Of a stretch of 64,000 nt of DNA, positions 42,679 to 50,820 are shown piece after piece. Source of the stretch: JAMXLO01 sp963832895 (GTDB lineage: Bacteria; Pseudomonadota; Alphaproteobacteria; Acetobacterales; Acetobacteraceae); contig CAWHVQ010000024.1 of assembly GCA_963832895.1 (NCBI GenBank), forward strand, positions 186,001-250,000, in the 5' to 3' direction. Under the pieces are notes generated by a model, which made no database searches, was not told the origin of the DNA, and was given only the letters and a program-made list of their open reading frames with translations. Position 1 is the stretch's first letter. Each line of letters opens with the position of its first letter. A program made the translations under genes and the position numbers.

Positions 42679-43833
42679 ATGAGCGACACCGCCACCCTTC
42701 CCAACCGCGCAAAGAGAGGCGTCGGCCTCTCCGGCGTCACCGCCGGCAACACGGCGCTGTGCACGGTCGGGCGCACCGGCAATGACCTGCACTACCGTGG
42801 CTACGACATCCTCGACGTCGCTGAGACCTGCGAGTTCGAGGAGATCGCCTACCTCCTGGTGCACGGCGCGCTCCCGACACGCGCGGAGCTCAATACCTAC
42901 AAGGCGAAGCTGCGTTCGCTGCGCGGTCTGCCCGCATCGTTGAAGCAGACGCTCGAGGCGCTGCCGCCCGCCTCGCATCCCATGGACGTGATGCGCACCG
43001 CCGTCTCCGCACTCGGCTGCGCACTGCCGGAGAAGGAGGACCAAAATCAGCCGGGCGCCCGCGACATCATCGATCGCCTGATGGCCTGTCTCGGCTCCGC
43101 GCTGCTCTACTGGTTCCACTACGCTCACAACGGCAAGCGGATCGACGTGGAGACCGACGACGACAGCATTGGCGGCCACTTCCTGCACCTGCTGCACGGC
43201 CGTCCGCCCAGCGAGATGTTCGTCCGCGCCATGCACACCTCCCTGGTTTTATATGCCGAGCACGAGTTCAACGCCTCGACCTTCACCTGCCGCGTCGTCG
43301 CCGGCACCGGGGCGGACATGTATTCCGCGCTCACCGCCGGCATCGGCGCGCTGCGTGGGCCCAAGCACGGCGGCGCCAACGAGGTGTCGTTCGACATCCA
43401 AAGCCGCTACGCCACGCCCGATGAGGCTGATGCTGACATCCGCAAGCGCGTCGCCAACCGCGAGGTCATCATCGGCTTCGGCCACGCCGTCTATACGATC
43501 GCCGATCCGCGCAACAAGATCATCAAGGAGGTCGCGCGGCGTCTATCCCAGGCCGCCGGCTCGATGAAGCTGTTCAACGTCGCCGATCGGATCGAGGCGA
43601 CGATGTCGGATGCCAAGAAGATGTTCGCAAACCTCGACTGGTTCAGCGCCATCTCGTACCACTTGCTCGGTGTGCCCACCGCGATGTTCACGCCGTTGTT
43701 CGTGATCGCACGCACCTCCGGCTGGGGCGCGCACGTCATCGAACAACGCATCGACAACAAGCTGATCCGCCCGACCGCGAACTACATCGGCCCCGAAAAC
43801 GTGCCGTTCGTGCCCATCGACAAGCGCGGCTGA
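42679..43833 (+). CDS. prpC: 2-Methylcitrate synthase
   Basis: This 384-residue citrate-synthase-fold enzyme condenses propionyl-CoA and oxaloacetate. The active-site histidines are in GPKHGGANE and GFGHAVY. It starts RGVGLSGVTAGNTALCTVG and YRGYDILDVAE follows, typical of PrpC rather than the larger housekeeping GltA. AGGAGCAA precedes the ATG. It follows prpD by 19 bases and ends at a strong terminator. Confidence 0.93.
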   Translation: MSDTATLPNRAKRGVGLSGVTAGNTALCTVGRTGNDLHYRGYDILDVAETCEFEEIAYLLVHGALPTRAELNTYKAKLRSLRGLPASLKQTLEALPPASHPMDVMRTAVSALGCALPEKEDQNQPGARDIIDRLMACLGSALLYWFHYAHNGKRIDVETDDDSIGGHFLHLLHGRPPSEMFVRAMHTSLVLYAEHEFNASTFTCRVVAGTGADMYSALTAGIGALRGPKHGGANEVSFDIQSRYATPDEADADIRKRVANREVIIGFGHAVYTIADPRNKIIKEVARRLSQAAGSMKLFNVADRIEATMSDAKKMFANLDWFSAISYHLLGVPTAMFTPLFVIARTSGWGAHVIEQRIDNKLIRPTANYIGPENVPFVPIDKRG

Positions 43834-43854
43834 GCGATTCGCATTCGTCGACGT

Positions 43855-43889
43855 AAACCGCCGCGACATCGCTGTCGCGGCGGTTTTGT
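43855..43889 (+). terminator. Rho-independent terminator after prpC
   Basis: A perfect 14-bp stem (AAACCGCCGCGACA at 43855-43868 with its complement at 43873-43886) closes a TCGC tetraloop and runs into TTTTG. It lies 21 bases after the prpC stop. Confidence 0.92.
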
Positions 43890-44362
43890 GTGACATCGAT
43901 GCATCGCATTGCGCGTTGCACGCACTTTTTTCATCGAACTTGCGACGAAACGGTTGCTTTTTGTTGACAGCAGTGGGCGAGACAAGGAATAGCGGATTCG
44001 GTGCGTATGCATTCGATTCGTAACGAGCCGACGCAATGCGCATGACAACAGAAGGACGGTCCATTGACCGCAGTCTCGTCCAGGTGAAGCACAGCCGATC
44101 GAGCATCGATTTCGGATGCAGGATCGCAGGGGCGACGAAGACGATGGCGCAGTCCTGCGCCGGCTGGTTCGTCGGGCTTCCAATGACGTGCGGCATTGGC
44201 GCGCGTGGCAGTTCTCATCCCACGCAGGATCGCCGGCCCGATGAAGCTGGTCTGTCTGCACGGTTCGCAAACTGCGGCAGGCCTGGTGCGGAACCGGTCG
44301 CTAACTCGGCCGCAGCCTAACCGCGCGACAGAAACCAACGACACCAGAAGGAGTTCCTACAG
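43890..44362. other. Intergenic stretch upstream of the histone-like gene
   Basis: About 470 bases with no supportable gene. A TTGACA at 43964-43969 could be a -35 element, but no good -10 lies 17 bases on (GAATAG). The sequence 43900-44040 is less GC-rich than its surroundings and probably carries the promoter of the H1-like gene. A good ribosome binding site, AGAAGGAG, lies at 44346-44353. Confidence 0.4.
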
Positions 44363-44707
44363 GTGAGCAACGAAGAAACCCCGACCACCGAGCAGCCACG
44401 CGCGCAGGCGCTGGCGATGCGGGCGGGCGGCCGCAAGAAGGCCGCAGCGAAGAAGGCCGGACGCAAGGCCGCGCCGAAAAAGGCCGGACGCAAGGCCGCG
44501 CCGAAGAAGAAGGCCGTGGGTCGCAAGAAGACCGCTGCGAAGAAGGTCGGCCGCAAGACTGGAGCGAAGAAGAAGGCCGCTGCGAAGAAGGGCGGGCGCA
44601 AGAAGGCAGCGGCTCGAAAGAAGGGCAGCGGACGTAAGAAGGCCGCTGCTGCCGCGGCTCCTGCAGCCAACTCGATGCCATCGAGCGGCTCGGATCCGAT
44701 GAACTGA
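44363..44707 (+). CDS. Lysine/alanine-rich histone H1-like DNA-binding protein
   Basis: This 114-residue protein is built of repeats such as GRKKAAAKKA and GRKAAPKKA across residues 22-92, with about a third lysine plus arginine. It has a short acidic N-terminus and a serine-rich tail. Such H1-tail-like proteins coat DNA and compact the nucleoid. The GTG at 44363 has AGAAGGAG nine bases before. Repeat units vary slightly, so length may differ between strains. It ends in a rho-independent terminator. Confidence 0.88.
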   Translation: MSNEETPTTEQPRAQALAMRAGGRKKAAAKKAGRKAAPKKAGRKAAPKKKAVGRKKTAAKKVGRKTGAKKKAAAKKGGRKKAAARKKGSGRKKAAAAAAPAANSMPSSGSDPMN

Positions 44708-44754
44708 GATTTACGCCGTGGCCGGCTCCCATCGTGGAGCCGGTACGGATAACG

Positions 44755-44777
44755 GGGCGCCTTCGGGCGCCCTTTTT
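44755..44777 (+). terminator. Terminator between the H1-like gene and otnC
   Basis: GGGCGCC-TTCG-GGCGCCC followed by five T residues, right after a second 8-bp hairpin at 44722-44743. It ends the H1-like gene and, read on the other strand, follows the otnC stop (44779) closely, so it may serve both. Confidence 0.88.
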
Positions 44778-44778
44778 C

Positions 44779-45411
44779 TCAGCCGAACGTCGTCAGCAGA
44801 TCGTCCACCTGCCGCACGGTCAGCAGCCGTGGTGTCGTGCCACGCAGCAGCAGATAGAGCTTCGCGGCCTCTTCCAGCTCTTCCGCCGCATAGACCGCAT
44901 CGGTCAGCGTCTTGCCGGACACCACCGGGCCATGATTGGCCAGCAGCACCGCCCGTGCATCGCCCGCCGCCGCGTTGATCGCTGGTTCCATCGCCGCATC
45001 GCCTGGCCGGTAATATTCGACGATCGGCATGCTGCGCCCGACCCGCATGACGAAATACGGCGTCAGCGGCGGGATCGGATTGGCCGCATCGACATCGGGC
45101 AGGCAGGCGACGGCGGTCGCCATGGTGGAATGCAGGTGCACGACCGCACCGGCGTCCTGCCGTGCGCGGTAGAAGGCGCGATGCATGAACACCTCCTTCG
45201 ACGGCTTGTCGCCGCCGACGTGCCGGAAATCGGCGTCCAGTCGCGACAGTCGCACGGGATCGAGCCTGCCGAGGCTCGAGTTGGTCGGCGTGATCAGATA
45301 GCCGTCGGGCAGCCGTGCGCTGATGTTGCCGGCGCTGCCAACTGAAAAGCCGCGTGCAAACAGGCTTGCGGCAAGTTCAACCAGCAGTTGGCGGGTATCG
45401 TCTTCGGTCAT
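44779..45411 (-). CDS. otnC: Class II aldolase-type 3-oxo-tetronate 4-phosphate decarboxylase
   Basis: This 210-residue class II aldolase/adducin-domain protein has GSAGNISARLPDGYLITPTN near residue 24, the metal histidines in VVHLHSTMATA, and LLANHGPVVSG near residue 155. Family members decarboxylate 3-oxo-tetronate 4-phosphate to dihydroxyacetone phosphate. Assignment rests on the otnK gene upstream on the same strand. A 123-base gap with two hairpins separates them. Other class II aldolases would look alike. Confidence 0.82.
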   Translation of the reverse strand: MTEDDTRQLLVELAASLFARGFSVGSAGNISARLPDGYLITPTNSSLGRLDPVRLSRLDADFRHVGGDKPSKEVFMHRAFYRARQDAGAVVHLHSTMATAVACLPDVDAANPIPPLTPYFVMRVGRSMPIVEYYRPGDAAMEPAINAAAGDARAVLLANHGPVVSGKTLTDAVYAAEELEEAAKLYLLLRGTTPRLLTVRQVDDLLTTFG

Positions 45412-45446
45412 ATGTGCCCTCCTGCCGCCTTGGCATGGTGCAACTT

Positions 45447-45476
45447 GTCATGCCGTGACTTTGCCACGGTCATGAC
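45447..45476 (-). repeat. Imperfect hairpin in the otnK-otnC gap
   Basis: GTCATG-CCGTG pairs with CACGG-T-CATGAC around a 7-base loop: 11 base pairs with a single bulged T. It has no T run. It may be an RNA-stabilising or attenuating structure in the otnK-otnC transcript. Confidence 0.5.
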
Positions 45477-45505
45477 GACGTCGATGGTGGGGCCGAGCCC
45501 TGCCA

Positions 45506-45548
45506 TGCTCGGACGCTGAGGGCACATCGTGCCATCAGCGTCCGAGCA
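45506..45548 (-). repeat. Near-perfect 20-bp inverted repeat at the otnK 3' end
   Basis: Arms 45506-45525 and 45529-45548 pair over 20 bases with one mismatch (G against T) around a 3-base ATC loop. The right arm includes the last codons and stop of otnK (ending 45535), so the left arm is an inverted copy of coding sequence. No T run follows, so it is not a standard terminator, though it would form a very stable RNA hairpin. Confidence 0.75.
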
Positions 45549-46800
45549 CCTCGAACGCCTTGATGAAGAAGTCGCGCGCACCGAAGTTTCCCGACTTCAG
45601 CGCCAACAGCAGCGGTGTCGCGGCGCCCTCGGCATAGGTCCACGGCACGCCGGGATCGATCTCGCCGCCAATCCGCAGGCGACGCACGCCAAGACGCGAG
45701 ACCACCGCACCGGCGGTTTCACCGCCCGCGACGACGAGCCGCCGAACGCCGCGCGCCACAAGCTCCTCGGCGATCAGCGCCAAAGTCTGCTCGATAAGAG
45801 CGCCCGCGCCATCGCGTCCAAGCATCTGCTGCAACGCCGTCACCTTGTCGGGCGGCGCCGATGCAGCAATCACGATCGGCGTGGTGCCAAGTTTGTCTGC
45901 CACCCACTCGCGCGCGTTCGCGACCATGCGCGCCGTGTCGGGTTGCGCAATCGGATCAAGCTGCAGCACCGGCACCGCATCGCGTGCCATGCCAACCTGG
46001 GCGAGAGTGGCGCGCGAACACGAGCCGGCGATCACCGCAGCATGGCCCGACAGCTCGGGCAGCGAGGCGGCATCGCGCTCCGGCAACAGGCCACTGCGAC
46101 GGAAGTTGTCCGGCAGCCCCATAGCGACGCCGGAGCCGCCGGTGATCAGCGCATGGTGTTCGGCTGCCTCGCCTATCGCCGCGAGGTGCGCGTCACTGAC
46201 CGCATCGACGATGGCATAGCGGCGGCCCTGCTCCTTCAGCGCCGTCATCGCCGCGCGGATCGCCATCGGCCCCTGTTCGACAGTTCCGTATGACACCAGG
46301 CCCACCGTGCCATCGGTCTGCCGCGATAGCACGCGCACCAGGTTCGCGTCGGTCATGGGTGTCAGCGGATGATGCTCCATGCCGCTCTCGTTCAGCAGCG
46401 TGCTGCCGACGAACAGGTGTCCCTGATAGACGCTGCGCGCATTGGCAGGGAAAGCCGGGCAGGCGAGCGCGAAGCCGCTGCCGAGGGCGTCGATCAGTGC
46501 ATCGGCAACCGGGCCGATATTGCCGGCGTCGGTGGAATCGAAGGTCGAGCAGTACTTGAAGAAGAACTGCCGGGAGCCTGCCGTGCGCAGCCAGGCAAAT
46601 GCCGCGAGGCTCTCATCCACCGCCTGCCGCACCGGTGCGGTGCGCGATTTCAGCGCCACGACAACCGCGTCGGCATCAGGCGCAGGGTCCGACGGGTCGG
46701 GCACACCGATGAGCTGCACGGTGCGCATGCCACCGCGCACCAGCATCGAGCAGAGATCGGTTGCACCGGTGAAGTCGTCGGCAATTGCGCCCAGCAGCAT
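45535..46800 (-). CDS. otnK: 3-Oxo-tetronate kinase (four-carbon acid sugar kinase family)
   Basis: This 421-residue kinase has the DUF1537/OtnK two-domain layout: LLGAIADDFTGATDLCSMLV at the start, the substrate pocket FFKYCSTFDSTDAGNIGPV, and the C-terminal VAGGETAGAVVSRLGVRRLRIG block with the nucleotide site. It phosphorylates 3-oxo-tetronates (from threonate or erythronate), whose product OtnC decarboxylates. The matching dehydrogenase and isomerase genes are not in the window. It starts four bases after the methyltransferase gene, so it is in the same operon as the pterin-like genes. Confidence 0.9.
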   Translation of the reverse strand: MLLGAIADDFTGATDLCSMLVRGGMRTVQLIGVPDPSDPAPDADAVVVALKSRTAPVRQAVDESLAAFAWLRTAGSRQFFFKYCSTFDSTDAGNIGPVADALIDALGSGFALACPAFPANARSVYQGHLFVGSTLLNESGMEHHPLTPMTDANLVRVLSRQTDGTVGLVSYGTVEQGPMAIRAAMTALKEQGRRYAIVDAVSDAHLAAIGEAAEHHALITGGSGVAMGLPDNFRRSGLLPERDAASLPELSGHAAVIAGSCSRATLAQVGMARDAVPVLQLDPIAQPDTARMVANAREWVADKLGTTPIVIAASAPPDKVTALQQMLGRDGAGALIEQTLALIAEELVARGVRRLVVAGGETAGAVVSRLGVRRLRIGGEIDPGVPWTYAEGAATPLLLALKSGNFGARDFFIKAFEVLGR

Positions 46801-46804
46801 GGCC

Positions 46805-47638
46805 TCATCCTCCCGGTGGCAATGCCAGTATGTCGCGGTGGCCTATGGTTATGGCAAGCCTGCCGCGCAGCGCCTGGCGAAGTCGCGCCTCCTGCCACGC
46901 GGTTATGGCTGCGGCCTGCGCCGGTCGTGCGTGGCGCGCGGCATCGGCCGTGCCGTCGATCAGTGCGCGTTGCATGCCTAGCGCGGTGCGCGGAATGCGC
47001 CAGTCCGAGGGCGCCGATGCCGTCGCTGCGAGTGCGCCGAATGCGGATGTGCCAAGCGCGGGGCCAAAGCCCTTGTCGCGTCGCATGTCACGCCGGAAGG
47101 CCGCCAGCACCAAAGCGTCGGATGGATGGCGCGGTCGCCAGACGTCACACCCATTGACCGTAAGGCAGGCCAGGAAGGGCACAGCCAGCGCGCCGCTCAA
47201 CCGCGAAAGCCACGACGCCGAGACCAGATCGAGCAGCGCGGAACATACAACTCCATCAGCATCGCTGCAGCACGACGCTGACAGGGTGGCGAGATCACGC
47301 ACCACCGCCCGCATCCGCCACAAGCCTAGCGGCGTGGACACCAGCAGCTCTTCGCCTTCCGCGGTCGCGGCGAAATGGTGTCGCCGCGCCCACGCCGCGA
47401 TACGGCCGAACGCATCATCCAGCAGCGTGGCGTCGGAATCGACCAGGATCCAGTCCTGGCCGCGCCCGACGATCGGTGCCAGAAAACGAAACATGCTGCC
47501 GGTGCCGGCGCCAAGATCCATAAGGCGCGGGCGCCTGGGCAGCCGATCCGCAAACCGCCGTGCCAACGCAACGCTCCGCGCGGCAAGGTCGAACGGTTCC
47601 CGCAGTGCCAGCCAATCTGCGGCGAACCGATCCGTCAC
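46805..47638 (-). CDS. Class I SAM-dependent methyltransferase
   Basis: This 277-residue protein has the SAM-binding motif LMDLGAGTGSMFRFL near residue 43 and an acidic loop, ILVDSDATLL. The C-terminal half lacks recognised features. The GTG at 47638 is chosen because it overlaps the glycosyltransferase stop as GTGA. Substrate unknown. Its position as the fifth gene of the RibD-MDR-PTPS-GT4-MT run suggests it methylates that pathway's product. Confidence 0.8.
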   Translation of the reverse strand: MTDRFAADWLALREPFDLAARSVALARRFADRLPRRPRLMDLGAGTGSMFRFLAPIVGRGQDWILVDSDATLLDDAFGRIAAWARRHHFAATAEGEELLVSTPLGLWRMRAVVRDLATLSASCCSDADGVVCSALLDLVSASWLSRLSGALAVPFLACLTVNGCDVWRPRHPSDALVLAAFRRDMRRDKGFGPALGTSAFGALAATASAPSDWRIPRTALGMQRALIDGTADAARHARPAQAAAITAWQEARLRQALRGRLAITIGHRDILALPPGG

Positions 47639-48672
47639 TCCGCCAGCGCCTCGGCAAAGGCCGTTACCTGCGTCTGCCAGCTCGGCAAGGTCTGCCCAAC
47701 CTGCCACGCGGCCTCCGCCATCTCGTGACGCAGCGCCGTGCCGAAGATCATCCGCCGCAGTGCCTTGGACAGGTTATTGTGGTCGCCCACCGGAAGCACC
47801 ACGCCTGACTCGGCCGTCACGAGATTGCCCGCAGCACCACCCGCACTCACCGCCACCGGAACACCGCGCTTCAAGGCTTCGGCGATCACCATCCCGTAGC
47901 CTTCCCAAAACGTCGCGAGCGCGAACAGGTCTGCCTCGCGCCACAACGCTTCGAGCGCGTCATCCACGACCTGGCCCGCAAAGCGTACCCGCCGCGCGAT
48001 GCCGAGTTCTTCGGCCAATGCCACAAGCGAGCGGGCGTGCACCGGATCGCGTTCCGGCGAACCGACGATGGTGAGTTGCCAGTCGAGATCGAACAGCCGC
48101 GCGACAGCTCGGAGCAGCACATCATGCCCTTTCCGCGGCACCAGCGTGCCGATCGAGATGATGCGGCAGGTCGGTCCACCAGAGCCTGTGCTGCGTGCCG
48201 CATCGTCTGTCCCGGGGACGACAACCCCGATGCGGTCGCGGTCGACGCCGAAATCTGCGGCGAGCCGTTCGGCGGTAGGCTCGCTAGTCACTATCACCCG
48301 CGCAAGCCTGGGCAGCAGGCGCTTTTCGATGCCGAGCAAAGCGGTACGGTCGCTTTCAGCCAAGCCCGTCTCCAGGGCGGTCGGATGATGGATCAAGCCA
48401 ATTGCATCGCGTCTCGTCAGCGCATCATCGAGGCCGACGAAGGCCGGGAGCGCGAGGCCGTCAATGATCGGCCGCGAGCCGTGGGGGATGCTGTGCCACG
48501 CCATACGAGCGGCATCGCGCGCCGTCTCGTCGGTCAGCGGATGTGTGCCCGCGAGCGCCGCCACCTGCACCGTGTGTCCGGCCTCACCCAGCCCGGCGAC
48601 GATGCGCCGGTCATAGGCATACCCGCCGGACACCGCGTCGAATGGCGCAGGCACGATGAACGAAAGATGCAT
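47635..48672 (-). CDS. GT4 family glycosyltransferase
   Basis: This 345-residue GT-B fold retaining glycosyltransferase has ISIGTLVPRKGHDVLLRAV at the start of the donor domain and the ExxxxxxxE motif in WEGYGMVIAEALKRGVPV. It uses a nucleotide sugar, but donor and acceptor are not deducible. Its ATG overlaps the PTPS-like stop by one base (TGATG), and its stop overlaps the methyltransferase GTG. Cyanobacterial pteridine glycosyltransferases belong to a broadly similar family, which fits its neighbours. Confidence 0.85.
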   Translation of the reverse strand: MHLSFIVPAPFDAVSGGYAYDRRIVAGLGEAGHTVQVAALAGTHPLTDETARDAARMAWHSIPHGSRPIIDGLALPAFVGLDDALTRRDAIGLIHHPTALETGLAESDRTALLGIEKRLLPRLARVIVTSEPTAERLAADFGVDRDRIGVVVPGTDDAARSTGSGGPTCRIISIGTLVPRKGHDVLLRAVARLFDLDWQLTIVGSPERDPVHARSLVALAEELGIARRVRFAGQVVDDALEALWREADLFALATFWEGYGMVIAEALKRGVPVAVSAGGAAGNLVTAESGVVLPVGDHNNLSKALRRMIFGTALRHEMAEAAWQVGQTLPSWQTQVTAFAEALAE

Positions 48673-49073
48673 CAGGCAAGCGGCCCATCGTAGGCCGCCC
48701 AGGCGTTCGGGCTCTCGCGCAGCAGTATCTTCAGTCGGATCACCGCACGGCCGCCGTCGCCGAGGCGCCCGTCGCGGCAGGCGGCGGCGAGCAGACCATG
48801 GATGTGGAACGCGACGTATTCCGTGGTCGTGTTGATGCCGGCGAAGGCGGGATTGTCATCCAGGTTGCTATAGTCGAGCGCGTCAAGCACGCGGCGCAGT
48901 TGGGTCTTCGCCAGGCCGATATCGACCAGAAGCTGCAGATGGTCGAGTTTCTCCGCACCGAACTCCGCTTCCACCGCGAAGGTGGCGCCGTGCAGCTTTT
49001 GCGCCGGGCCGAATTCCTCGCCGCGAAAACTATGGGCGATCATGATGTGGTCGCAGACGGTGAGGCTGAACAT
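48672..49073 (-). CDS. 6-Pyruvoyltetrahydropterin synthase / QueD-like protein with altered active site
   Basis: This 133-residue protein has the tunnelling-fold pattern of PTPS/QueD: DHIMIAHSFRGEEFGPAQKLHGATF, then LLVDIGLAK, and LDDNPAFAGINTTTEYVA with the conserved Glu. In true QueD the zinc ligands are one His and a C-x3-HGH run. Here HGH is HGA, so one zinc ligand is gone, and the catalytic Cys position reads Ala. It may use another chemistry on a pterin or pyrimidine. The gene follows the dehydrogenase with no gap. Confidence 0.82.
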   Translation of the reverse strand: MFSLTVCDHIMIAHSFRGEEFGPAQKLHGATFAVEAEFGAEKLDHLQLLVDIGLAKTQLRRVLDALDYSNLDDNPAFAGINTTTEYVAFHIHGLLAAACRDGRLGDGGRAVIRLKILLRESPNAWAAYDGPLA

Positions 49074-50024
49074 TCAATGCGTCCCATAGGTGATGACATG
49101 GCACAGCCCGCCGGGCGCCAGAATGCGTGGCATGGCTTCCGGCATATCCTCGAAGCGCGTCGGACCCTCAAGCAGCGCATCGTATCTGGCATCCGCCAGC
49201 AGTTCGAGCGCCAAGGCCAGACGTTCGCCATGGCTGCGCCTTCCGCGCATCGGTGTCGCGACCGTCCCGACCTGCGTCGCGATCAGTCGCAGGCGCCGCG
49301 CGTGAAACGCCTCGCCGAGCGGCACCGCCGGCACGCGATCGCCAAACCAGCTCGCCTCCACGATGCGCGCCTCGAAGGCAGCCCGGTCCAGCGCGAGACG
49401 CAGTCCCGCCTCGCTGGCCGAGGCATGAACGATAAGCTCCTGCTCGGCTGGCGCGTCGGACGGCACGGCGAAGTCGCAGCCGAACTGTCGGGCGAGTGGT
49501 TCGCGCGTGCGATCGATGTCCACCAAAGTGACGCGAACGGCAGGAATGCGTGCCAACAGCGACGCGGTCAGCAGACCGACGATGCCGGCACCAATCACCA
49601 GGATGCGCTCGCCGGCAAGCGGAGCGGCATCCCAGACCGCGTTGAGGGCCGTCTCCATGTTGGCGGCAAGCACTGCGCGGCGCGTAGGGATGTTGTCGGG
49701 CACGCCGATGCACATCGCGGCGGGTACGAGGAAGACATCTTGATGAGGATGCAGCACGAAGACGCGCGCGCCGTCAGTCGTGCGGCCGACCGTGCTGTAG
49801 CCGTATTTGACAGGAAACGGGAACTCCCCGGCCATCAGTGGTGCCCGCATGGCCTGATGCTGGTTGGGCGGGACGCGGCCGGCGAACACCAAGGCCTCTG
49901 TGCCGCGCGAGACACCGCTGGCCAACGTGCGCACGAGCACATCCTGCGATGCGGTCGACAAAGCCTCGCATCGGATCTCGCCGCGCCCCGGAGCCATGGT
50001 CCAGAACGCACGCGCGACGGTCAT
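49074..50024 (-). CDS. Medium-chain dehydrogenase, zinc-less BchC-like
   Basis: This 316-residue MDR-superfamily protein has the Rossmann motif ILVIGAGIVGLLTASLLA near residue 145 and a GroES-like N-domain with LASGVSRGTEALVF. Where zinc alcohol dehydrogenases have a catalytic cysteine, this reads SGVSRGTE, as in BchC, so no catalytic zinc is expected. It would oxidise or reduce an alcohol with NAD(P). The ATG at 50024 overlaps the RibD-like stop (ATGA). The substrate is presumably the pathway intermediate. Confidence 0.83.
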   Translation of the reverse strand: MTVARAFWTMAPGRGEIRCEALSTASQDVLVRTLASGVSRGTEALVFAGRVPPNQHQAMRAPLMAGEFPFPVKYGYSTVGRTTDGARVFVLHPHQDVFLVPAAMCIGVPDNIPTRRAVLAANMETALNAVWDAAPLAGERILVIGAGIVGLLTASLLARIPAVRVTLVDIDRTREPLARQFGCDFAVPSDAPAEQELIVHASASEAGLRLALDRAAFEARIVEASWFGDRVPAVPLGEAFHARRLRLIATQVGTVATPMRGRRSHGERLALALELLADARYDALLEGPTRFEDMPEAMPRILAPGGLCHVITYGTH

Positions 50025-50782
50025 CCTCGAATGCCAGGCCGCGCGCGACCCAGCGGGATATCGACCAGCAGATCGGCGCCGATCCGGTGCACCGACCAGT
50101 CGAAGCGCAGCACGTCCGTCAGTGTCGTCGTCTGCGGCAGAGTGAACGCCGGAATGCCGGAACCGATCAGCAGCGGCGCGATCGTGACGTGCAGCCGGTC
50201 GAGTGCGCCGGCCGCAAGGAAGCGCGACACGGTTATCCCGCCGCCCTCGACGAACACGCGCCGCAGTCCGCGTTCGGCGAGTGCCGCGAGCACGGCGACG
50301 ATGTCCAGGCCTTCGCGCCCCCGCGGCAACCGGAGCACCGGTGCGTGGCCGACGCGACCATGGCCTGGTGCGTCGCTGGCGCATAGCAGAAGAGTCTCCG
50401 GGCCCTCGCGGAATACGCGATAGCGTGCATCCAGCCGGCGATTGGTGTCGAGCACCACGCGCACCGGCGACGGCCCCTCGACCTCGCGTGTGGTCAGTTG
50501 CGGATCATCCGCACGGACGGTGCCAGCGCCGATCACCACGGCGTCGAACAGGGCACGGAGCCGATGCGTATGGACGATGTCCTGCTGTCCGCTGATCCAA
50601 TGCGAAGCGCCGCTCACCGTGGCGATGCGGCCGTCCAGAGATTGCGCCAGCCGGCCAAGTACGTAGCAGCCATCGCGCGCGGTGGGCGAGGCCAGCAACG
50701 GGCCATACAGCGGCGACAGGCCGCCGTCGTCCGGGGCGCGACACAACAGGCGGCGCCAAGTGTCCGGGGCCAGCGAATTCAT
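50021..50782 (-). CDS. RibD C-terminal-type reductase (dihydrofolate-reductase fold)
   Basis: This 253-residue protein carries only the reductase half of RibD. It has VLGRLAQSLDGRIAT near residue 42, ASHWISGQQD, the DAVVIGAGTVRADDPQLTTR block and VFVEGGGITVSRFLAAG. RibD uses this domain to reduce the ribose of a ribosylaminopyrimidine to ribityl. There is no deaminase domain and no other riboflavin gene here, so it probably serves a different pathway. It leads the operon that continues through the PTPS-like and glycosyltransferase genes. Confidence 0.88.
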   Translation of the reverse strand: MNSLAPDTWRRLLCRAPDDGGLSPLYGPLLASPTARDGCYVLGRLAQSLDGRIATVSGASHWISGQQDIVHTHRLRALFDAVVIGAGTVRADDPQLTTREVEGPSPVRVVLDTNRRLDARYRVFREGPETLLLCASDAPGHGRVGHAPVLRLPRGREGLDIVAVLAALAERGLRRVFVEGGGITVSRFLAAGALDRLHVTIAPLLIGSGIPAFTLPQTTTLTDVLRFDWSVHRIGADLLVDIPLGRARPGIRG

Positions 50783-50820
50783 TCCTCGGCAGTATCACGC
50801 CGCCTGGACGGCCGATAGGC

